Made by a program: the position numbers and the translations under genes. From Planctomycetia bacterium (GTDB lineage Bacteria > Planctomycetota > Planctomycetia > Pirellulales > Thermoguttaceae): a stretch of 53,353 nt of DNA. The stretch covers positions 1 to 53,353 of the forward strand of contig JAUNBR010000018.1 of the NCBI GenBank assembly GCA_030527015.1. The letters run 5' to 3'. The notes under the pieces are model-generated. The model was given only the letters and a program-made list of their open reading frames with translations, had not been told where the DNA came from and did no database searches. Positions 1-7,269 of this stretch are shown piece after piece (positions within the stretch are counted from its first letter, which is position 1; every line of letters begins with the position of its first letter).

Positions 1-10
1 AAAGTTCCAT

Positions 11-53
11 CTTGTCGCAGGCGAAAACTGAATTTTAAAATGGCATGAGTATA
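11..53 (+). repeat. MITE-like element, right-end remnant
   Basis: Matches the right third of the 105-bp family (GCA..AAAAC, TTTTAAAATGG, AGTATA). The left part is missing or diverged at the window edge. Confidence 0.6.
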
Positions 54-128
54 GATTAAAATCAGTATATACACTTACTGAATTATAGAAAAAATATCTC
101 ATTTAATCAAGATAAAAACAGTATTTTT

Positions 129-1286
129 ATGAAATTTTTTCGAAAAACTTTTGAATATATGCAGGGAAAGTGGCGAATATATTTTTGTATAGTCGGACTG
201 GCAGTTCTGGTCGGGATTTCATTTTGGAAAACCCCTTCTCTGGCAGAGCGAAGAATTCTTTTACAGACGTGCCCTGTGGGGGTTATGGGGACGGAATGTT
301 CATTAATTGTATATGTGAACCAGTCGGATAAAGAGTATGGTGAACAGCTTTTATCGGAGGCGGAAAAAGTATTACGGGAATGTGAAATACTCACCAGCAC
401 ATGGCTGGAGAATTCTGAAATAAGTCGTTTTAATCGGATGAAAGCGGGGCAGTTTCTGAAGATCTCACCATTTACGGAAGATTTTTTTCTTCGTTCTCGG
501 AAGGCATGGGAGGAGACCGGTGGTGTTTTTGACATTACCTGTGGGAGAATTTGGCAGTTATGGAGGGAAGCCGAGAAAACAGGTGTTTTGCCAGATGAAG
601 AGATGATTCAGGTGGCGCGGAATGCATCTGGATGGGGAGATATTTATCTGGAACCGGCGGTGGTCACAAAAACGAAAGATATGGTGGAAGTCGTCAGCGG
701 AGGAATCGCGAAAGGAATGGCGGTGGATCGTGCGATGAAGTGTCTGCTGCATCCGAAAGTTTTGGCGGCGGTGGTGGAAGTGGGGGGAGATCTGTCGGTA
801 TTTCAGAGAGAAGGGGTTCTTGTGCCGATGGAAATTCGGATTCGGTGTCCGTGGGAGAAAGCGCCGGGTGAAAAAGTGGATTTTCAGGGAATGTTAACGC
901 GGCAGAGAGTGGTGGGGATCTGTACCAGTGGAAATTATGAGAGATATTTTCATGTAGGCGGGAAGTATTATAGTCAGATTTTGGATCCGCGGACGGGTTT
1001 TCCTTCGGATGAATTTTTGTCGGTAACGGTGGTGGCACCGGATGCGGCCACCGCGGATGTCTGGGCCACAGCACTCAGTATTCTTGGGGAAAAGGGAAGG
1101 GAGATTTTATCTGAGGGTGTTCATATCCTGAGTATGATAAAAAATAAATTGCCTCGGAATGAAAAGAGTAAAGAAGAGGTTACCGCCGGGGAGGAAAGAA
1201 ATTTTTCAGGAAAGGGACATGCTGGTTTAATTAATCTTAGTTACCGGCATGCATTAAATCGTTCTCTCTGTGTTTTACGGTGCTAA
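129..1286 (+). CDS. apbE: FAD:protein FMN transferase, ApbE family, membrane-anchored
   Basis: Probable flavin transferase that attaches FMN covalently to a Thr/Ser of target proteins (family knowledge: NqrB/NqrC- and RnfD/RnfG-type redox proteins), working outside the cytoplasm. A hydrophobic stretch at about residues 15-33 looks like an uncleaved signal or membrane anchor. Family motifs appear in order: FDIT near 133, GGIAKGMAVD near 195, VEVGGD near 216, CTSGNYERYF near 265, ILDPRTGFP near 285, and the Mg-binding AATADVWATA segment near 305. The ApbE fold should end near residue 350. The remaining 35 or so residues form a polar, Lys/Glu-rich tail that I do not recognise. No Shine-Dalgarno is obvious before the ATG. 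A repeat remnant lies upstream and a full repeat copy downstream. No Rnf or Nqr genes are in the window, so its target is unknown. Confidence 0.88.
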   Translation: MKFFRKTFEYMQGKWRIYFCIVGLAVLVGISFWKTPSLAERRILLQTCPVGVMGTECSLIVYVNQSDKEYGEQLLSEAEKVLRECEILTSTWLENSEISRFNRMKAGQFLKISPFTEDFFLRSRKAWEETGGVFDITCGRIWQLWREAEKTGVLPDEEMIQVARNASGWGDIYLEPAVVTKTKDMVEVVSGGIAKGMAVDRAMKCLLHPKVLAAVVEVGGDLSVFQREGVLVPMEIRIRCPWEKAPGEKVDFQGMLTRQRVVGICTSGNYERYFHVGGKYYSQILDPRTGFPSDEFLSVTVVAPDAATADVWATALSILGEKGREILSEGVHILSMIKNKLPRNEKSKEEVTAGEERNFSGKGHAGLINLSYRHALNRSLCVLRC

Positions 1287-1304
1287 AAAATGCCAGAGGA
1301 TTTA

Positions 1305-1412
1305 TATACCCGATACACGATAAATTTCCGCTTCACCGGCATTTTTTCTTCGCTGAAAATACCTGCTGTAAGAGCTGTGAATAAAACGGAAATTTAAAGT
1401 GGAATCAGTATA
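1305..1412 (+). repeat. MITE-like element, full copy
   Basis: Starts TATACCCGATACACGAT, contains the GGCATTTTTTC / GAAAAT core and ends GGAATCAGTATA. Lies between the ApbE and ATPase genes. Confidence 0.9.
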
Positions 1413-1520
1413 TATCGTATAAGATGTCTGTTTTGGGTGATGTGCAAAATAAAAATACAGAAGTGGAATCATGAGTTTTATGAGAGACGAAATTAAAAAT
1501 TATAATATAAGGAACACAAA

Positions 1521-4500
1521 ATGGCTGATCTGAAAAAGGTAAAGCTGGATGAATATATGATGGACATACGGGAAGGACTTTCAGGAGATCAGGTTCAGAC
1601 CATGCGGGAAAAATATGGTCGAAATGAACTGACTCCTCCGCAGCATACGGCATGGTGGCGTCAGCTTTTGGAGAAATTTAAGGATCCGACGATTCAGATT
1701 TTGTTAGTCGCGGCATTCGCATCTCTGCTGGTTACGGCGGTGGAAAAATGGGTGCTGGGAAATATGGAGGCGAAATTTATAGAAACGCTGGGTATCTTTT
1801 TTGCGGTTCTGCTGGCGACACTTGTCGGATATTTCAGTGAACGGAAAAGTGCGAGAGAATTTGAGTTACTGAATAAAGTTAAGGATGAAATTTTTGTTAA
1901 AGTTTTGCGTGAAGGCCAGATTACCACGGTAAAGATAAGTGAAATCGTGGTGGGAGATCTGGTGCGCCTGGAACCGGGGGATAAGGTACCTGCGGATGGT
2001 GTTTTAGTGGAATCACTTCTGCTGTATGTGGATCAGTCCATGATGACGGGAGAATCTCTTCCTGCTAAAAAGAAGGAATATCTCGGTGAGTTTTGTCTGG
2101 AGAATCTTCGAGAGACCATTTCTGTAAATGATGAATGTTTTGTTGCACGAGGAACCATGGTCGCGGATGGTCACGGGATGTTTCTGGTTCTCTCTGTGGG
2201 GGATCATACTCAGATGGGAAAAATCGCGCGGGCATTAACTGAAGAAATGGTGGATCAGAATGAAACCCCGCTGACGGCGAAACTGTCTCTGCTGGCGAAA
2301 CAGATAAGTGTGGTGGGGATAACGGCGGCCATGACGATTTTTTCCATCATGGCCATGAGCGCGGCCCTCTCTTCTGTGTTATTTCAAAAATTGTATGCTA
2401 ATTTTCCGTGTTTTGTAGGTATCATAGGATGTTCTCTGGTGAGTGGGTTTTTTCTGGCACGTTTCGCTCTGAAACCATTCTTTGCCAGTATGGGGATGGA
2501 GATAAAAGCTCTGTGGCTGCGGGTCCTGGCGGCGATTCCCATGATTCTGGTGTCCTTTAGTGTGATTCTCAGTGTATGGGGAATGTTTCAGCCAGGGACG
2601 TTCACGGGGACGGAAATGTCGAGGAAAGTCGATATATCTGCTGATGGACAGACGTCTGTAAGTCTGGAAAATTCAGAAATGGCAGAAGGCACGGAAATCG
2701 CTGCAGTTTCTCAGACGCATGAAGTGGCGGAAATGGGGGAAGAGTTAAAAGACACAGAAAAGGTATCCGTTTCTGATGTACGGGAAGCACCTGGAATGGA
2801 ATCCGTTTCTAAAACATCAGAAGCATCTGAAAAGGCAGTTTTTGTGGCACCTGGAACGTCAGGTGAAACCTCAGGAAAACAGGAAAACGTGCACTCCACG
2901 GTGAATACGGAAGATCTCGAATTATTAAAGCAGATATTACTGGCTTTTGTCGTGGCGGTGACGATTATTGTCGTGGCGGTACCTGAGGGACTTCCGATGA
3001 TGGTGACGGTAAGTCTTGCGCTGAATATGATGAAAATGGCCAGAGAAAACTGTCTGGTGCGAAAACTGGTCGCGTCTGAAACGATCGGTTCCGCGACAGT
3101 CATATGTACGGATAAAACGGGTACATTAACACAGAATCAGATGAAGCCTGTATGGGTTTTTACAGGGCAAAAAGAGTATGTGCAAGAAAATATGGATCTC
3201 TTGATGCAGACGCCTGAATGGGAAGAGCTGGTGCATGGGATTACGATTAATAGTGATGCGAATTTACACATAACGTATAAGGAGAATTCACAGGAAAAGG
3301 TGGTTACCGGCGTGGGAAATCCGACAGAATGTGCACTTCTGAAATTCGTGGAAAGTTATGGTGTGGATTATATGGAATATCGGGAAAAGTATTCCCGAGT
3401 GTATGAACTGGGGCATAACTCACAGCGGAAAATGTCAGTAGTTGTCGTGGCACGAGAAGGCGAAAATCACTGTTTTGTGAAAGGAGCACCGGAACGTGTT
3501 TTAGCAGAATGTTCTTTTGTGCTGATAAATGGAAAAATAGAACCCCTGGAACCATCATATAAAGCGGAACTGGATGCGGCGATTTTACGTGCTTCTGAAC
3601 AGGCACTGCGTGTTTTGGCTTTTAGTGTGAAGCATATGGGAAATGCGGGCATGTGTGAAGGAAGTCAGGATGAAACGGCGAAAATGTGTCTGGAGTGTAA
3701 AAAACGAGTTTTTGTGGGATTAATCGGAATCGCGGATCCGATACGTCAGGAAGTGCCCGCAGCGGTTCATATGTGTCAGGAGGCAGGAGTCGCGGTAAAA
3801 ATGATTACGGGAGATGCGTTACCCACGGCGGTGGCGATCGCCCGGAATGCGAATATATATCATGGGACGTCAGAGGAGCTGGCACTTACGTCAGAGCAGT
3901 TTAACTGTATTTCAGATGAAGATTTATTGCACGAAGTAAAGAAAATTAAGGTCTTGGCGCGGTCCACGCCCATGGATAAATTACGTATGGTGAAGGCGTT
4001 ACATGTACAGGGAGAGGTTATCGCCATGACGGGAGACGGGACGAATGATGCGCCTGCGCTAAAATTCGCGGATGTCGGACTGTCCATGGGGGTTACGGGT
4101 ACGGAAGTGGCGAAAGAGGCCAGTGATATCGTGCTGGTGGATGATAATTTTAAGAGTATCGTCACGGGAATCTGGTGGGGAAGGACGCTTTTTCAGAATA
4201 TTCAGCGATTTTTACAGTTTCAGCTTTCGGTAAATGTCGTGGCACTTCTGTGTGCTTTAATTGGCCCGATGATTGGGGTGCCGCTTCCCTTAACGGTTAC
4301 ACAATTACTGTGGATTAATATTATTATGGATACTTTTGCGGCTTTAGCACTTTCCACAGAACCCCCACGTTCATATACGATGAAAGAGAAACCGATTTCC
4401 CGAAACGCGCATATAATAACATCCACCATGGGCGTATCTATTTTAGTTGTGAGTCTGTATCAGGTGGCGATTCTTTTCCTGGCGCTTTTCGGCGGATGGT

Positions 4501-4877
4501 TTTTGACTGAAAATAATGTATATAATTTTATAGTTTCACCCACTTCAGCGGAGTATCGGACAGAAAATCTGGAAGCCCTGACGGTATTTTTTACCATTCT
4601 TATTATGTTCCAGTTTTGGCATAAAATTAACTGCCGATCTTTGCGTCATAATGAGTCGCCGTTTTCGTTACTGACGAAAAATAAAATGTTTATTGGAATC
4701 ATTACAGTCATTACGGTGGTTCAGATTCTGATGGTACAGTCTCCGTGGGCGGGCGAGATTTTCCGGACCATGCCGCTTCAGCTGTGGCAGTGGGTGGGAA
4801 TAACGCTTCTGACCATGACGGTTATTCCGGTGGCGTGGATGAGTCGGAAGCTGGCTTACTGGCTTCAGCTGGAATGA
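1521..4877 (+). CDS. P-type calcium-transporting ATPase, PMCA type, with insertion between TM3 and TM4
   Basis: ATP-driven cation pump, most likely Ca2+ efflux (type IIB). Key motifs: TGES at 176-179 (actuator domain), VPEGLP at 487-492 in TM4, phosphorylated Asp531 in DKTGTLT, and TGDGTND at 837-843 in the hinge. The segment around VAVPEGLP and the C-terminal membrane helices read like eukaryotic PMCA and its bacterial relatives. At 1,118 residues it is about 200 longer than usual. The excess lies between TM3 (about 255-280) and TM4 (about 470-487): two extra hydrophobic segments (about 292-313 and 331-356), then an acidic Ser/Thr/Glu-rich linker (about 357-465). Two extra helices keep TM4 topology and would place the linker outside the cytoplasm. 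The start has an upstream AAGGAA, 7 bases before the ATG. Ca2+ specificity is inferred from family resemblance. Confidence 0.92.
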   Translation: MADLKKVKLDEYMMDIREGLSGDQVQTMREKYGRNELTPPQHTAWWRQLLEKFKDPTIQILLVAAFASLLVTAVEKWVLGNMEAKFIETLGIFFAVLLATLVGYFSERKSAREFELLNKVKDEIFVKVLREGQITTVKISEIVVGDLVRLEPGDKVPADGVLVESLLLYVDQSMMTGESLPAKKKEYLGEFCLENLRETISVNDECFVARGTMVADGHGMFLVLSVGDHTQMGKIARALTEEMVDQNETPLTAKLSLLAKQISVVGITAAMTIFSIMAMSAALSSVLFQKLYANFPCFVGIIGCSLVSGFFLARFALKPFFASMGMEIKALWLRVLAAIPMILVSFSVILSVWGMFQPGTFTGTEMSRKVDISADGQTSVSLENSEMAEGTEIAAVSQTHEVAEMGEELKDTEKVSVSDVREAPGMESVSKTSEASEKAVFVAPGTSGETSGKQENVHSTVNTEDLELLKQILLAFVVAVTIIVVAVPEGLPMMVTVSLALNMMKMARENCLVRKLVASETIGSATVICTDKTGTLTQNQMKPVWVFTGQKEYVQENMDLLMQTPEWEELVHGITINSDANLHITYKENSQEKVVTGVGNPTECALLKFVESYGVDYMEYREKYSRVYELGHNSQRKMSVVVVAREGENHCFVKGAPERVLAECSFVLINGKIEPLEPSYKAELDAAILRASEQALRVLAFSVKHMGNAGMCEGSQDETAKMCLECKKRVFVGLIGIADPIRQEVPAAVHMCQEAGVAVKMITGDALPTAVAIARNANIYHGTSEELALTSEQFNCISDEDLLHEVKKIKVLARSTPMDKLRMVKALHVQGEVIAMTGDGTNDAPALKFADVGLSMGVTGTEVAKEASDIVLVDDNFKSIVTGIWWGRTLFQNIQRFLQFQLSVNVVALLCALIGPMIGVPLPLTVTQLLWINIIMDTFAALALSTEPPRSYTMKEKPISRNAHIITSTMGVSILVVSLYQVAILFLALFGGWFLTENNVYNFIVSPTSAEYRTENLEALTVFFTILIMFQFWHKINCRSLRHNESPFSLLTKNKMFIGIITVITVVQILMVQSPWAGEIFRTMPLQLWQWVGITLLTMTVIPVAWMSRKLAYWLQLE

Positions 4878-4904
4878 GAAGGGGAAAAAAGAGTGAAAAT
4901 GAGT

Positions 4905-5031
4905 TATCCCCGAGGCACGATAAATTTCCACTTCTCCTGTCCGCCGACAGACAGGCTGGATTTTTGTTTCGCTGAAAAACCTGTGTGTTTAGAGCCGCAC
5001 GAAACAGAAATTTTAAAGTGGAAACAGTATA
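4905..5031 (+). repeat. MITE-like element, long form with extra hairpin
   Basis: 127 bp. Carries CTGTCCGCCGACAG inserted before the core hairpin; ends GGAAACAGTATA. Lies 28 bases after the ATPase stop. Confidence 0.9.
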
Positions 5032-5046
5032 AAATAATCAGAAAGG

Positions 5047-5104
5047 TTAAGTGAAAGAAAATGAGAAGGGGGAGTTTATTCCCCGGCTCACTTAACTTTT
5101 TATT
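5047..5104 (+). terminator. Nested stem-loop with T-rich end
   Basis: TTAAGTGA (5047-5054) pairs with TCACTTAA (5088-5095); an inner GGGG/CCCC stem lies between them, and CTTTTTATT follows. It lies 170 bases after the ATPase stop and could end that transcript. A repeat copy begins directly in its T-rich tail. Confidence 0.45.
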
Positions 5105-5205
5105 CCCCGATGAATTATAAATTTATGTTTCTCTGGCATTTTTGTTTCGCTGAAAACCTGTGTTTAGAGGCGCACAAAACAGAAATTTAAAGTGGAAACA
5201 GTATA
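5101..5205 (+). repeat. MITE-like element, full copy
   Basis: Short form. Starts TATTCCCCGATGAATTAT and ends GGAAACAGTATA. It is in the same direction as the long form about 70 bases upstream. Confidence 0.88.
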
Positions 5206-5208
5206 AAC

Positions 5209-5234
5209 CGGAAATTTAAAGTGGAACCAGTATA
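5209..5234 (+). repeat. MITE-like element, isolated right terminal repeat
   Basis: Exactly one 26-bp right terminus, CGGAAATTTAAAGTG then GAACCAGTATA, directly after a full copy. It is the cleanest single terminus in the window. Confidence 0.85.
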
Positions 5235-5319
5235 AGGAAAAGAAAGCCTGATGTGAATTGGGTATAAAATAATTGTGTGCTGCAGTTCTGAATGTTTGAA
5301 GAAAATGGGAGAACGAAAA

Positions 5320-6912
5320 ATGGAAACATCTTCGGCTTTAATTTATATCGTCGGCGCGGGGCCAGGAGATCCTGAGTTATTAACTGTCGGTGCAGAGCGC
5401 ATCCTGAGGCAGGCGGATTTTGTCGTTTTAGATTATCTGGTGTCTGATGAGATACGGGAAATTATTTCTGAAAAAGCAGAACAGGTTTTATTAAAACATG
5501 GCGTACAGAGACAGAATTTAGAGGATATTTTTCAGTTACTGGCAGAAAAAGCACGTTCAGGGAAAACCGTGGTTCATTTAAAAGGAGGAGATCCGGGAGT
5601 TTTTGCTCGGCTGGCGGAGGAAATTACTTTTTTCCGTAAAGAAAAAATAGATTTTAGGATTTTTCCTGGAATTTCATCTGCCTCTGCTGCAGCGGCTTAT
5701 GTGGAATGTCCTCTTACAGATGCAGAAGAGGCGTCGGCGGTAACCTTTTTTACTGGAAAACGGCGAAGAAAAATAGGTGAGAACGGAGACCGTCAAAACA
5801 TGGGAGAAAGTTTTGAGGAAACTCTTGAAGAGGAGAATCCTCGGATTTTGGCGGGTTCCTGTGTGGTGGACGGAAGTCGCACTCTGGTGATTTATATGGG
5901 CGTGAAAACGGTGAAAGTGTGGACGTCCGAACTGCTTCAGGAAGGAATGTCGCCGGAAATACCTGCGGTGATAATACAGAATGTGAGTCGTGGGAATCAG
6001 AAAACGTGGAGAGGTACGCTGGGTACACTGGTCGAAATCGTGGAGGAACATGGAATTCGGCCGCCAGCGATTTTTATTCTGGGAAATGCAGTAAAAAATA
6101 CTCCGGAGAGAAATTATTTTGAAAGTCGGCCTCTGTTCGGGAAAACTGTTTTGGTAACACGTGCAGCTGCGCAGACGCATGAGGTGGCAGAGAAGCTGCA
6201 AAAATTAGGAGCACAGGTGCGTATTCAGCCAGTAATTTCCATTTCGCCAGCGAAAAATCCTGACCCATTAAGAATGGCGATTCATTCTTTGGAGAATTTT
6301 GACTGGATTATTTTTTCCAGCACGAATGGAGTGCGATTTTTTATGGAAGAACTTTTGCATTTAGGGTATGATTTACGAAAATTTGGTCAGACAAAAATCG
6401 CGGTAATGGGAGCGGGTACGGCGGCGGCTGTGGAGGAGTTTTTTTTGAAGCCTGATCGGATGCCGGAAGTGTATAATGCAGAGGAAATGGCGAAGATGTT
6501 TCTTAAGGACATGAATGAACAGGAATATTTACGGCCACCGCGATTTTTGATCGCACGTGCCAGCAGAGGAAGAGAGGTACTGGCGGAATCTCTGATCGCG
6601 GCGGGGGGAAATGTGACTCAGGTGGTCACGTATGAAAGTGAAAATGTGACTGCTGAATCTCCTGATTTTAACATGGAGATACGAGAAGAAATGGAAGCGG
6701 GGAAAATAAATTGGGTTATGGTGACCAGCTCGGCGATCGCGGAGTCTGCGGTAAAACTTTTTGGTGAAGCACTGAGGAAAACAAAACTTGTGAGCATCAG
6801 TTCTCTGACTTCTAAAATGTTGGAAAAGTATGGATTTTCTCCTGCTGCTGAAGCGAAAGAAGCGACAATTGATGGTGTGATCCGTGCACTGTGCGAGAAT
6901 AAAGTGGAATAA
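5320..6912 (+). CDS. Fused uroporphyrinogen-III C-methyltransferase / uroporphyrinogen-III synthase
   Basis: Bifunctional cytoplasmic tetrapyrrole enzyme. The N-terminal half (about residues 5-255) is a CobA/SUMT SAM-dependent methyltransferase: VGAGPGDPELLT near the start, the HLKGGDPGVFAR loop near 90, FPGISSASAAAAY near 115 and VIYMGVKT near 195. It should convert uroporphyrinogen III to precorrin-2 for siroheme or B12. The C-terminal half (from about 270) is a HemD-type uroporphyrinogen-III synthase: GKTVLVTRA, WIIFSSTNGVRFF and WVMVTSSAIAES. The methyltransferase region has an acidic low-similarity insertion of about 30 residues after FFTGK. I chose ATG 5320 because GGGAG (5307-5311) sits 8 bases before it and the fold begins at once. 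An in-frame GTG (5275) and ATG (5305) would add residues without similarity. CobA-HemD fusions are known in several bacterial phyla. Confidence 0.9.
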   Translation: METSSALIYIVGAGPGDPELLTVGAERILRQADFVVLDYLVSDEIREIISEKAEQVLLKHGVQRQNLEDIFQLLAEKARSGKTVVHLKGGDPGVFARLAEEITFFRKEKIDFRIFPGISSASAAAAYVECPLTDAEEASAVTFFTGKRRRKIGENGDRQNMGESFEETLEEENPRILAGSCVVDGSRTLVIYMGVKTVKVWTSELLQEGMSPEIPAVIIQNVSRGNQKTWRGTLGTLVEIVEEHGIRPPAIFILGNAVKNTPERNYFESRPLFGKTVLVTRAAAQTHEVAEKLQKLGAQVRIQPVISISPAKNPDPLRMAIHSLENFDWIIFSSTNGVRFFMEELLHLGYDLRKFGQTKIAVMGAGTAAAVEEFFLKPDRMPEVYNAEEMAKMFLKDMNEQEYLRPPRFLIARASRGREVLAESLIAAGGNVTQVVTYESENVTAESPDFNMEIREEMEAGKINWVMVTSSAIAESAVKLFGEALRKTKLVSISSLTSKMLEKYGFSPAAEAKEATIDGVIRALCENKVE

Positions 6913-6953
6913 TTTATCTGTATCCGGCACGTGTGGTGTGTTTTCTGTTATTT

Positions 6954-7058
6954 TATATCTGATACATGATAAAATTCCCACTTCCCCGGTGTTTTGTTTC
7001 GCTGAAAATGCTGGATTTCAGAGCCGCACGAAATGGAAATTTAAACGAGAACCGTATA
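6954..7058 (+). repeat. MITE-like element, full copy
   Basis: Starts TATATCTGATACATGAT; core CCGGTGTTTTGTTTCGCTG; ends GAGAACCGTATA. Lies downstream of the CobA-HemD gene. Confidence 0.88.
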
Positions 7059-7062
7059 TGAC

Positions 7063-7097
7063 CGCATAAAATGGAAATTTAAAGTAGTTTCAGAATA
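7063..7097 (+). repeat. MITE-like element, extra right end
   Basis: Diverged second right terminus (CGCATAAAATGGAAATTTAA, then a CAGAATA end) directly after a full copy. Confidence 0.6.
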
Positions 7098-7202
7098 TGT
7101 TCGTGGAAAATGTATTTTTCGTGACTGTAAAATACTGGTGTTTCGAAAATTTTTGTATATCAGAAATAGAACGGGAAGAAATGGTTTATCGCGTGTGGCG
7201 TA

Positions 7203-7239
7203 TATGAAAACAAAAACAGAGAGCGGAAAAGCTCTCTGT
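7203..7239 (-). terminator. Intrinsic terminator of the Cys-rich protein gene
   Basis: On the minus strand, ACAGAGAGC pairs with GCTCTCTGT around a 6-base loop, followed by TTTTTGTTTTC. It begins about 30 bases after the stop codon at 7270. Confidence 0.85.
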
Positions 7240-7269
7240 CAGATGATGTATGTAAAGGACCAGAAAAAT

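Noticed and set aside
694..1074. Minus-strand Pro-rich open frame opposite the ApbE gene
   Set aside because: It is antisense to conserved ApbE motifs and has no independent support.
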